Source: Serilophus lunatus
Taxonomy: Eukaryota > Chordata > Aves > Passeriformes > Eurylaimidae
Direction: 5' to 3'
Assembly (NCBI GenBank): GCA_013399895.1
Contig: VXBA01004194.1
Coordinates: 218,943-282,942 of the forward strand
DNA: 64,000 nt
This document shows positions 26,404 to 37,200 of the stretch, one piece after another. Positions within the stretch are counted from its first letter, which is position 1; each line of letters begins with the position of its first letter. Position numbers and translations under genes: made by a program. The notes below the pieces were generated by a model. That model made no database searches and was not told the origin of the DNA. It saw only the letters and a list, made by a program, of their open reading frames with translations.

Positions 26404-27600
26404 TGTTACGGGTCGAGTTTTCTTTTGTTTTTTTTTGATTTTCCACTTCCCTGCAAGTAGCAGAAGCTGCTCTGGCTCCTCCCTGTTCCCAAGGGAACTG
26501 GGACGCCCATGGACGGTGCCTGAGCTGGTGGCGGAGGCAGCGCAGTGTGCACACTGGGGTGGTGTTGGGGGCCAGCAGGACTGGGGCAAGTGGCATGGGG
26601 CTGGGACCGTCCCTGCATGCGTGGCCTGCAGGTGCTGCGGGTCACCGCCACTGCGGGGCTGTGCTGAGCCGGTGGCCTATGTGTGCGAAGTGGGGTTCCT
26701 CCTGCGGTGGGGGGAGTGTGCCCCCCCAAGGCCCTGTGGGTTGGGCATGCCAGGGCACGGACCACGGCAGCCCCTTGCAGCCCCCCCATGCAGTCCCAGG
26801 GGCAGTTGCTCCATGTGGCAGCAAGTGGTGCCACTCACAGTGGAGGGCAATGGCCACGAGGAACTCTTGGGACTTCTGGGTGCGGGGACTGATGGATGGG
26901 CAGAACCAGAACCAGGGGTGTGCTCTTGCAACCTGGTGCTACCTGGTACAGAGGTGGTTAGATGCAGCTCCCTGAACTGAAAGGCAGGAAATAGCGCAGC
27001 TTCTCCCTCCACGACCTTCTCCTCTTCTCTACTGGACTGTGTATCACAAACAGAGCAGAACAAGTGCGGCCTCCCTCTCCATGGCAACCCCAGGAAACCT
27101 GTCAATCACAAAAACTTCTTCCCCTTCCTTTTCAGCTTGGAACATTGGTGAGAACAAATCTGCCTACAGCCCCCAGCCTGGGCTGTACCTCGGCGAGGGT
27201 TGCATCCACCATTTCTGTCACGGCAGATGCAGCCGCGAGACTGAACTGAGAGCTTGGACAAAAAGAGGGTTTTTTTCTTGTTGTTGTTGTTTTGTTTATT
27301 ACCATTGTTCCATGTTCTAACACATACTTAAATATATGCATTTAATTAAAGTGCTGTTTTCTTTTTCCTATACTTTTGTGCCCCTTTTTTGCTTTAAGGT
27401 TTAAAATTGCATACTTGTCTTCCAACCAAGATATCTGTTGCTTCAATAAACTATTGGTGAATCTGTGTTCATCAAAGTTCTTACTGAATTCAACCAGACT
27501 TACAGTGCTGCAACAATTAATCACACTGTTTGTGAATCTGCTCGTGGAAGTTCTTACTGCACTCAACCAGAGTTATTGTGCTGAACTGACTTTAATCAGA
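26404..27600 (+). mobile_element. 3' LTR of the ERVL-like element (family D)
   Basis: GC-rich segment beginning TGTTACGGG right after a purine-rich tract, directly downstream of the pol remnant, so taken as its 3' LTR. It has an AATAAA signal at 27445-27450. By analogy with the other LTRs here, the true end would fall 70-95 bases after the signal. The region beyond is a tandem repeat of the terminal part (27457-27599), so the exact end is uncertain. The 5' LTR is missing, so there is no duplication to check. The many frames at 26279-27105 are by-products of GC content. Confidence 0.7.
27457..27599 (+). repeat. Two-unit tandem duplication at LTR end
   Basis: Two diverged copies of a unit of about 68 bases: 27457-27523 and 27531-27599. 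Both hold GTGAATCTG, AGTTCTTACTG, TCAACCAGA and a closing TTAATCA or ATTAATCA. The first follows the LTR AATAAA signal. Confidence 0.75.
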
Positions 27601-28407
27601 AATGAGGCCTACTCACATCCAGCCTTTCTGATCCCTCAGAACTGGCTGTAAATCAAAGGAGTTAATTTTATACCAAAGATAATGCAACATCTACATTTAG
27701 GAGTGGGTGACAAACTTTTAAAAAAATTAGAAAAAAGATTTTTGATTACTTCTGGAGAAAATTTTGGAAATTGTAATTGATCAGCATCACTATATAGATA
27801 TGGATTCTTTTTAAAAGAGAAAAACATGAGTTTGTGTGGTTGCTCTATATTAGTATGAGAAGTTTCTAAGAAAAGCAAGAAGATAATTGGCTTTGGTTCT
27901 ACAACCTTGGTGCTGTATATATAATACATACAATAAATACACACAAATAAACAAAGCTTTTATATTAATTCAACTGATCAGTTACCCTGGTCAATTCCTG
28001 TATAGACTTAGGACTTAATATAGAAGAATTCGTAAAACCAACTAATGTAAGAACAGGCTTATTAAAACACAAAATTTGAGCCAGTTAGCAGCCAATTAAT
28101 GTTGGCTTAAAGGCCATTGAGAAAAAAATAATAGAACTTTTAAGTATACCATTAAGTTTAGGAATATGCTTAAATCTATGCTTGATCTGCAAGGCACTCA
28201 GGTGGATGACTAATTCCAGACAGGATCTGAATGCATGCCTGTATACTTTCTTGCACATCATCTCATTAATAATATCACCACAGGTAGCATTTTATTATTA
28301 AAGATCTCTTTTTTTTATTCTTATGAAGAGTCAAAACAGCTGTACATTTTCCCCTCGTCAGCCATTTTCTCAGCTAACCTATCATCCTTCGACTTATAGA
28401 TACCAGG

Positions 28408-29653
28408 TGTGGGGGTTTGAGAGGAGAGGGGGTTGCGAGGTTCTTAGAGGGAGCTGGGGAAGGAAAGGAGATGTTTCCTTTTAAACCATAGGTTTGGGTT
28501 TTTTGTTTGTTTTTTTTCCCTCTCCTTCCCTTAATAACCTTCCCTTGCTTCTCCCCTCCCGACTCACCGAAATGTGGACCAGTGACGACTGCCAGCATGC
28601 GCGCGGCCCTGGCCCGGCCGTGTGGGTTTTCCCCCCTGTCGTGCCTGCAGGCGGCAGGTGTTGGCGGTGGGCTCTGGCTCTGGCAGCGGCCACAGCCCGC
28701 AAGTCCCTCCTGACATGGAGCGGCCCCGTGCTGCCAGGCAGGCACTCCGGTGGCCACGCGGCCCCCGCGCTGCCATGGGGAGCCCGGCAGGAGTCCCAGT
28801 GGTCCCGGCTACCCCCGGGGGCAGCCCCTGCACAGCAGTGTGGGTGCGATGCCTGCTCAGGCAGCTCCTGTGGCCCCGGCCGGCCCCGGACACCCCTTTA
28901 GTGGGTTTCCGTCATCAGTGGGCACCCTGGAGAGGCGGCAGCCATCCCGCAGCTGGTAAAAGATGGGGCTGGGGAGCCATCGGCTCGCAAATTTTGGCAA
29001 GAACCGCCATTTTGTTGGAGCCGGGAATCTCGAAGGGGGACGGGGAGCCCGAACCACTGGCCAATCCAAAGGGGCGAAGCCGGGAAGAGGACTACAAGAT
29101 TCACACGGGACTTGGAGAGCTTAAAAGCCCGAAGAAACGGAAGTTCACCCTCTTTGGCTTCCTGCAAAGCTGGGGAGCAGCAGCACGGCTTCTCTCCTCC
29201 AACTCCCAGGCCTTGTGGCTTGGCTCCACCCACCCCCATCAGCACCAGAGCCACACCAGCACAACTACAGGTGAAAAAGCTTCCCCAAATAACATCCCGG
29301 GTTGGGGGGAGGACTTTTTCACTGTGTTGTATTTTTCAGGAACTCTAAGGGCTGGGAATTAGCTACCACCAGAGGGAGAGAGAAGAAGAAGCAGCTTTCC
29401 CTTCCCACTGCTTTTCCTGGGCCAGCCTGCCTGGCCTTTGAAACCAGTTCCCTTATTTCTTTTTTTTCTTTTTTCCCCTTTCGCGTGGCTTTTGTTGGGT
29501 TTAATTCTTTGTTAAGTCTGGAGTTCCCTTAAGCTGTTGGTTTTCTTTGGTTGAGCTCCAGACAAATAAACTGTTCCCCTGTTTAATTTTGTTCAGTCTT
29601 CTCATCACTGTTGAGCTAGCCCTTAATTAAAACAGTGGTGCTAAACCACCACA
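28408..29653 (+). mobile_element. Solo LTR, family B copy 1 (ERVL-like)
   Basis: A 1.25-kb GC-rich solo LTR starting TGTGGGGGTTTGAGAGG and ending AAACCACCACA, with a perfect 5-bp duplication CCAGG at 28403-28407 and 29654-29658. It has a TTAAAAG promoter-like box at 29121-29127, a TTTTTCAG acceptor-like module at 29332-29339 and an AATAAA signal at 29565-29570. The sequence is closely related to 35665-37143. No internal retroviral genes flank it. Antisense to PCSK5. The large frame at 28622-29362 and others here have no protein similarity I recognise and reflect GC content. Confidence 0.93.
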
Positions 29654-30849
29654 CCAGGATTTAACATGAATGCAATAATCTAAATGAGAGCTTTTCAATT
29701 CACAGCATTTTATTTGTTGCCTCTCTCCCAAAGCCAGCACACGAATTAAGTGAACAACTTCATGCAGTGTGACTATAATCACAGGGTTGCTAGCAAAAGG
29801 AAAAAAGGGGGGAATGTGCTCAATACTGTCATTGTGTGCATTTCTCTTAATTGAACTTTCCTATTTGAATCAATTTCCTAATATGGACAAATGCCTAAAA
29901 GAAAAATGGTGATACTTTAGAATTTTTTTTTTAATCTAAACACACATACAGACATGTAAACCTGCCCTTCTCCACAGAATATAACTGTATCAGTGCCAGA
30001 TACTTGGTGCCTGCCTGGACACAAGATTGGTCATAGCCCTTGTCCTAGTCAGTCATACTCATACATAAAACTTCTACCTGCCAAGAGGTGTGAAACGATG
30101 CATGGCTCAGCCTTCATTTTATTTTTCCTGTTAGACTGTGGGATAAATTTTGTGTGCGGGTCTTTCAAATGTTGAGACAATTGAAGAATTTATCTAGGGC
30201 TTGGCATAATAATTAATCAAGCTTACAAAGTGTTTTTGGCCACTCTTGTAGATTCATTCTTCACAAAAGATGCTGAATTAGTCCTCAGAATGTGTCAATA
30301 GTTCTAGTTTACACAATGTACAACATGGTGTCCAGCTACGTTTGAAGACCCAAACAAGATCAAAGCTACTTCACACAGTCAGGCCAATATTTACAACTTT
30401 TGAACACTGGAGAAGCAGCAGAAGCTAGACATAGCAAAAGCAGATCATATCTCACGCCCAAACTGAGTAGGTTTAAAAGACAGGAACCTTTCACATCTTT
30501 GTTCTCTCTCACTGGTCAGTATCAATGACAATGGGTCAATGTTACAGTGTGATTGGGCAAATACTTTCAAAGAACAGACAGAAAGTAGAATAATGCTTTC
30601 ACTTTCACAATACTTTTAACCTCCTACTGTTCATCATCAATCTGGAATGGGAGCAGATGGAAACTGCAGGAGATTAAAAACGAAAACCACGTGAGAGTAG
30701 CAAGTAGACCTGATCACTAAATCAAAACTAAGAAATACACGAATTGAGTGTCAAGATCATCAAGAAGCTGAACCAACCTAACTTCTCAGTATTGTTAGAA
30801 GAAAAGTTCTAATTAATTTTCCTTTATTTGGTGATTTGAGTCTTTCACT

Positions 30850-30900
30850 GGTGGTTTTTTGTTTGGTTGGGGGTTTTTTGTGGTTTGCTTTTGGTTTTTT
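30850..30900. repeat. G/T-rich low-complexity tract
   Basis: Runs of T broken by GG and GGTTGGGGG on the plus strand. No fixed unit. Confidence 0.7.
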
Positions 30901-32492
30901 CCCTCATTAGTTCAGATAGTCATAAGAGATGATGCAAAGGATGGGGACAGGATTGAAAAGCTAGGGGCAAAGATACTGTTCATCCTATGATGGGTTACAC
31001 AGAGCCTTGAGCTTCTCTGATGTCTTGGGAAACAATCATCAGAAAAGGCTCTTGAATCCTGAGATATAAATTCAGTGGCCTACAAGAATTTAGGAGTTTT
31101 TTCCCAGAATTGTCTTTTCTGCATGCAGACTGACTCCTTACCAAGATGTAAGGGTTGTAACATTTCCTAAGTAGGCTATATTATCATTTTGTCCACATTT
31201 TGCTTCATGTAGAGGAGGTCTTAGTTAATCAAGGATATATGGATTTTATTCTTTCAGCAGCTGGGATCATATAAAGCCCATTCAAACACTGCATCTGAAA
31301 GCCTGCATTTAACAAACTTTCCTCAACTGCCTACTTTCACCCAGACCAGGAGACTTGTAAAGAAAAAAAGTCTCTTCCTGATTCAAACTGTGGAGGAGTA
31401 CATGAAATTGAACAAACAAGAAGTTATTCAGCCTTTTTTATAACTTCAGAAACACTTTTTCTTTGCTTAACTTGTTTAGTTATTTTTGTGGGGTTTTTTT
31501 CCCCTAAATGGGATTTCTGGCTCCAAATATAATTGTATAACTAGGAGCAGGTATTTCTAAAACCCAAACAAGGAGTTTTTTACTCTCAAGCATTAGTTTA
31601 CTGTTTATTAATAAACCGTGTTGTCTGAAATACACAGTAGAGGGAAAACCCCACTATACACTTAATATTTAGCCCATCATATGTAAGTCTGCCTCACCTT
31701 AGGCCACTGTGCTTATATTACTTGGATTTATTACGGTTTTGAATTGTCTCCAAAACGGAAAGCAATTTGCTTTGTTCTGCAAGGAATTCACATAAAATTA
31801 ATAAAGACAGGACAATTAAATGCTTAAATGACATGCTATTCATGATTTAGTGAACTCCATTGCTACAGAATGGGTTAGACAAAAATGGTATCAAAACCAT
31901 AAAAGATTCACACTTTTACCTCTTGGGGCTGTTTGAGACTTCACTCCCACACACTTCCTCTCCCTGACCACCATGCATTGCAGTTATTTGCTAGAAATTA
32001 GTTTATTTTGAAACAGACAATTTTGCAGAATTTATAACCTTCTCAGCAAAAGAGTAAGCACAAATGTTGCCTGTGTTGCTCCACACCTCAGAAGGTGAAT
32101 ATTTTTGAAAAAGCTCTACTGCTTCTCTTTGAGGAGACCTGGAGTCTTGTGCTGACAGAGTCTCCTCTATTCAACAACTAAGTTCAAAATGATTATTTAA
32201 TTTATTTAGGTCAATTTTCAGCAGAGCAGTATTTAGAAGTCATGAATATGTGCAAACACTCGCTAGACTTCTCTTCAAAATGGCATTGATAGACTTTGCT
32301 GTACTTCTAGTCTCCCCTGCTATCTGCTCCTTGTTCGGCGAGATGAAAATCCTCTTCATAGGGCTCAAAAAGTAGATGTAATGCATAGCACAGATTTTAT
32401 TATACCAAAAGTAGCTACAAGAAATGCCAAGGATTACCTGCATTTAAAGAAGTGGTGCAGAATACACTCTGTCCTCACTTCATTTGCTTCTT

Positions 32493-32565
32493 CTGTTGTT
32501 TAGGGTGTTTTTTTGTTGTTGTGGGTTTGGTTGGTTGGGGTTTTTTTGTCTGTTTTGTGTTTTTT
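32493..32565. repeat. G/T-rich low-complexity tract
   Basis: TTGTTGTTG, GGTTGGTTGGGG and T runs on the plus strand, similar in style to the tract at 30850 and complementary in style to the A/C tract at 20455. Confidence 0.7.
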
Positions 32566-32832
32566 AAAAAAACATGGACAAAAAGGAACATGAATTAACA
32601 TCAAAAAAGTCAGTGGAAACTAAGGTGCTCTGCATACTTGAGATCTTTGTCACAACATTTACTTATGTGATATACAGGAAGACCTGTTAGAATATAGATG
32701 CAGGAATCAGGAAAGCTGGAGTTTTGATGACCCCATTCTATGGCATCTGACTTCATTAAAGAGGGGTGTAACATTCTAGAGCCAAATAGTTGTTCTCCAG
32801 TTTCTCCTTTGACATTGATCAAGCTCTCTGCA

Positions 32833-32990
32833 TAGAATCATGGAACATCTCAAATTGGAAGGGATCTAGAAGACTCATTAAGTTCAAATCCCTGCCCCTA
32901 GCACTAGTACCTAAAACTAAATCATATGATTAAAAGTGTCATTCAGACTCACCTTGACACTCTGTACTCAAAAACTAGGAAATTGCCCTA
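32833..32990 (-). mobile_element. Old CR1 3'-end relic
   Basis: The plus strand reads AGAATCATGGAA, then AAATTGGAAGGGATCTAGAAG, then AAGTTCAAATCCCTGCCCC, the diverged reverse complement of a CR1 3' end. The rest fades into unrecognised sequence. Confidence 0.65.
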
Positions 32991-33317
32991 TGGAAGCCTA
33001 ACACTAATTTTTGCTTCTTGAATAGGAAATAATATAGTAATTGTGTCAGAAACTCATATGGGTCTCATAGGTTATGAGTTTGCTTCTGACAAGGGCAAAC
33101 TGAACACATCACACTAGTTGACTCTTTATCAGTAAGACCATAAGACAGGCAAGCCTCAGGATCAATTCTGTACTGTAGCTGTGCACTTTGAGGCATTTTG
33201 AGGTTCCTGATGATTGTACAGTGTCCTTTATGTCAAAAAAGCTAAAATATATTAGTTAAATAAATAAAATACCTTTCCTAATATATATTTCCGTGATATA
33301 ATACCTTATCTAGTAGA

Positions 33318-33733
33318 TAGCCCTATGAGGAACGATTGAGGGAGTTGGAACTGTTTAGCCTGGAGAAAAGGAGACTCAGAGGTGACCTTATCACTCTCTA
33401 CAACTTCCTGAAAGGAGGTTGTAGTCAGATGGGGGTTGGTCTCTTCCACCAGGCAGCAACTAACAGAACGAGAAGACACAGTCTCAAGCTGTGCCAAGGA
33501 AGGTATAGGTTAGATATTAGGAAGAAGTTTTTCACAGAAAGAATAATAAAGTATTGGAATAGTCTGCCCAGGGAGGTGGTGGAGTCACCATCCCTGGATA
33601 GGTTTAAAAAAAGGCTGGATGTGGCACTTGGTGACATAGTCTAGTCTAGTTGAGGTGTTAGGGCAAGGCTTGGGCTCGATGATCTTGGAGGTCTCTTCCA
33701 ACCTAGTAATTCTGTGATCTGTGATTCTGTGAT
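33318..33733 (+). mobile_element. CR1 LINE 3' fragment
   Basis: 5'-truncated CR1 beginning in the ORF2 C-terminal block (ELELFSLEKRRLRGDL at 33336 onward). The frame 33336-33644 is open to its stop. The 3' end is the canonical GGTCTCTTCCAACCTAGTAATTCTGTG block followed by partial ATTCTGTG repeats. Different subfamily from 1-735: no GTTTAGATG units. Confidence 0.95.
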
Positions 33734-34049
33734 ACATTTCCTGATGTATCTGCAATTTCAGTATGCGAACAATAGTAAAACGAGATATAAAGTGAATGTT
33801 TGAAACAAAGCAGTATTTCTTACTACTAAGTTACCTCTCCTTTTCTTCAGTATTGTGGGACAGAAAAGATCGTTTTGCTGTTTGGTATTACTTGATTTTA
33901 ATTTTTAAAAAATACGAAAATTAGCTAACTAAGCAGTTGCTCTTGGATGCTGCTTGCTGCTCTTAGAAGTAACAATAGACACATTCTTTCTCCTTAGAAA
34001 GGTGAAATAATGTATTTCTAGGTAATGCATATACATTAATGTTTTTCCT

Positions 34050-34296
34050 GCTGAAGTCTGATGAAAGATAAAAACCCTTTTCCTTCCCCTGCTTCTCAGC
34101 CAGCCAGCTGGCTTTGAGAAGCAGTTTGAGGGGTTTTTGCGTGACATTGTCGGGTGTTACATTTGTGTATTTTGTCTCGGGATCCCATAAGGTTGTGGTA
34201 GAGCCCCAGGCAATAAATCTGTTAGCTCCTGTTGGATCTGCTCAGTCTTTCGTCACTGTTGTGTCCCCTACCAAAACAGTGGCTCAAAACACTACA
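34050..34296 (+). mobile_element. LTR 3' end (family E), 5' limit unclear
   Basis: Contains a TATA-like AGATAAAAACCC (near 34066), an AATAAA signal at 34212-34217 followed 79 bases later by AAACACTACA, and a CAGTCTTTCGTCACTGT block like those near the ends of families A and B. I could not find a matching 5-bp duplication or a clear TG start on the left, so it is probably a truncated or diverged solo LTR. Confidence 0.6.
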
Positions 34297-35559
34297 AAGG
34301 ACCTTAGGAAACTCATATAACCCACTGCTGACAAAGCCCTCTTCTGGCTGCTGTCCAGAGACAACTATACTGTGTCACAGTAGGAGTGTCCGTCCTTCAG
34401 GGTGAATGCTATGATAGCTCATCCAGGAAGTCACAAATACAACTGGAAAGCACTATGTAGTGTACTGGAACGATTTTCTGAAGAAACTATGTAAGCTGGG
34501 ATAACCAGACATTTTGTTGAAGCTCAAAGCAATGCTTGCTACACAATCCTCATGGAAAGTTAAAATTAAGCTGTTTTTCCTGTTTTGGTTTCAGCAACAG
34601 ACTCAAGGCAGCCAGCCCTAGATGCAACAAATTCAGTATACATCAGCTCGCATGGATTGCTCTCAATTGCATCGTAAATTATATTTTATCTGTCTATACT
34701 AGAAATCTTACAATGCAAATATACTGATAAATATGATGACTGATAAATATTGACTAATGAGTTAGGTTTCTCAGCAAATCTTTTATCTTCATCAGCTTTC
34801 TAAAACCCTGTAATATCACTCTACATCTATTATGGTGCAACAATATTAAATAGATACAGCTGTCTAATATAAGCTAGTCCAAGCAATTCACCCAGTGACT
34901 GGGTTTATTTCCACTGCAGCTCAGTCATCTGCTTTTCCTGTGCTGCGCTGGCACTGCTATAACACTCTTCCACCTTGAATCCTCTCAAACACCTTGCAGT
35001 TGTGGATCTGCTTGTTTTTTTCAGTCCAGCTCTGGAAATGAGAAATGCTTTTTGAAAAGCTCCCAGAACTAAATCATAACATAACCAGTTGGAGAAACAG
35101 CACAGCCAGGTGCTGTATGTTTTCTTAGGTTTTCAGATTTCTATTAGAGTATCTTTTTGGAAGTTTTTAAGAAAATGTAATGTAATGAAATGTAATGTTC
35201 TCACTATGTTTACCTAATATATTTTTATTATTCTTAAAAAGACCACCTAAAATATGGCGTCTTACAGTCCTTTTCCATTAAGTTGCAGACCTCTCAGAAA
35301 AAAACTAGGAGACTATGGAGAGCTAAAAGGCAGCTTACAAAAGCTCTTACTCTCCCAAAGCACAGATTTGTCTAGAAAGAAGTAATAACAAGGAATAAAT
35401 ATGACTAGAAAATAACAAAGGTTGAGAAAAGGAAAATTACTTTGACAAAGGAAAATAATTTTCAAAAGATGAAGTACTGCCTTCCTAGTAATCAACAGCA
35501 AAAACAGCTTAAATGATTTAAGACAGAAAAGCTGACCTCATTGTGGACCTAAGATACAC

Positions 35560-35664
35560 TGTCCTGGTTCTGGTAAGGACAGGGTTAATTTCTGCAGAAG
35601 TCAGGATGGCCAGAACCCTGAGGTTATTCTATACCACTTCATGTCATTACCAGGGCAGGGGGAG
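35560..35664 (+). mobile_element. Left part of an older LTR (family F), split by a nested LTR
   Basis: Starts TGTCCTGGTTCTGG and continues AGGACAGGGTTAATTTCT, the familiar beginning of a widespread avian ERVL-type LTR. It is interrupted by the family B LTR at 35665; the right part appears to resume after 37143. Confidence 0.65.
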
Positions 35665-37143
35665 TGTAGGGGTTTGAAAGGGGAGGGGGGCGGGGAGGGG
35701 GGGCTGGCAGATTCTTNTTCTTGGAGGGAGCAGGGAGGGGGAAGGGGGAGGGGACCCCCCGTTTTTGGTATAAAACCCAGGTTTTTTTCAGTTTTCCCTC
35801 GCTTCTTTCCCCAACTCACCGCTGGTTTTCCCAGGGACACGCCGCGGCGGGTTTAATTCCGGCGCAGCCCCGGCCCGGCTGTGCGGGGTGGGCCAGGTGG
35901 AGGCAGCAGGTCACAGGCGCTGGTCACGGCTCCACGGCAGCGCTGTGCAGGACATCCGCCGTTTTTTCCCGAGCCTCATGGCAGCTGCTCTCACACGCAC
36001 GCCTTCCACCCCTGGCGCAGGTGCTGCGCTGCCACGAGGAAGCAGGCAGGCACGGTGCTGCTGTGGGATCAGGTCCCTCGCAGAGCGAAGCCCAGCTCTG
36101 GGCAGCTGCTGTTGCACGAATGCCTTCTCAGTAGCGGCAGCTGCAGCCCACAAGTTCCTCCCGGCACGGAGTGGTCCTGACGCCAGCTGATCGCCCACGG
36201 GTGATTCTCGGTGGTGTCCTGGTGCCTGTAGCCGCAGGGCAGTAACATCAGAAGCACCCCGCCACCGTGGCCAGTGCCTGGCGGTCAGTGGTGGCTCTGC
36301 AGTCCCCTGTGCCGCCGCGGAGGCACTCCAGTAGCCATGCCGGCCCCCGCACTGCCATGGAAAGCCCGGCAGGGGGTCCCGGTGGTCCCGGCCACCCCCG
36401 GAGGCAGCCCCTGTACAGCACTGTGGGGCAATGGCTGCTCAGGCAGCTCCTGTGGCACCAGTCGGCCCCAGACACCCATTTCGACGGTGCCCACGGTCGG
36501 CAGGAGCCCTGGGAGGTGGCAGCCATCCTGCAGCTGGTAAGACCGCTGGGCAATCCAAAGCGGCGAAGCCGGGAAGAGGACCACGAGACTCGCGTGGGAC
36601 TTGGAGAGCTTAAAAGCCCGAAGAAACAGAAGTTCACTCTCTTTGGCTTCCTGCAAAGCTGGAGAGCAGCAGCACGGCTCCCCTTCTCCTACTCCCAGGC
36701 CTTGTGGCTTGACTCAGCCCACCTCCATCAGCACCGGAGCCACACCAGCACAGCTACAGGTTGAAAGCTTCCCCAAATAACATCCCAGGTTGGGGGGAGA
36801 ACCTTTCACTGTGTTGTGTTTTTCAGAGACTTCAAGGGCTGGGAGTTGGCTACCATCAGCGAGAGGGAGAGAGAAGAAGGAAGAGACTTTCCCTTCCCAC
36901 TGCTTCTCCTAGGCCAGCCTGCCTGGCCTTTGAAAGCAGTTCCCTTATTCCTTTTCCTTCCTTTGTTTCCCTTTTCGTGGTTTTTGTTGGGTTTAATTCT
37001 GTGTTAAGTCTGTGGTTCCCTTAAACTGTGCTTTTCTTTGAGCTCCAGACAAATAAAGTGTTTCCTGTTGTTAATTCTGTTCATTCTTCTCGTCACTATT
37101 AAGAGTGCCCCCTAGTTAATATAGTGGTGCTAAACGACCACAG
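35665..37143 (+). mobile_element. Solo LTR, family B copy 2 (ERVL-like), nested
   Basis: A 1.48-kb GC-rich solo LTR starting TGTAGGGGTTTGAAAGG and ending AAACGACCACA, with a perfect 5-bp duplication GGGAG at 35660-35664 and 37144-37148. It has a TTAAAAG box near 36610, a TTTTTCAG module at 36819-36826 and AATAAA at 37052-37057. It is closely related to 28408-29653 but about 230 bases longer; the surplus lies mainly around 36040-36270. An unresolved base is at 35717. The target was another LTR (family F). Antisense to PCSK5. Overlapping frames at 35601-36764 are by-products. Confidence 0.93.
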
Positions 37144-37200
37144 GGAGGGAGGGTAAGGGTGGGGGCAGGATGGAAGCGGAGGTGGGGCTGGGGGACATTA
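37144..37200 (+). mobile_element. Probable right part of the split family F LTR
   Basis: G-rich sequence (GGGAGGGAGGG, then GGTGGGGCTGGGGGACATTATA) directly after the nested LTR, consistent with the middle of the LTR whose start is at 35560. No clear 3' end was recognised beyond about 37200, so the remainder is deleted or too diverged. Confidence 0.4.

Noticed and set aside
27650..28400. Other host exon or non-coding RNA between LTR D and LTR B
   Set aside because: No splice-bounded open frame, no structure or similarity visible.
28622..29362. 246-codon open frame and overlapping long frames in GC-rich blocks
   Set aside because: They lie wholly inside the solo LTR, are open on several frames and both strands because of high GC, and show no protein similarity.
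28408..37143. The two family B LTRs in the same direction 7 kb apart as the two ends of one provirus
   Set aside because: Each has its own perfect and different 5-bp duplication (CCAGG and GGGAG), and no retroviral genes lie between them. They are independent solo LTRs.
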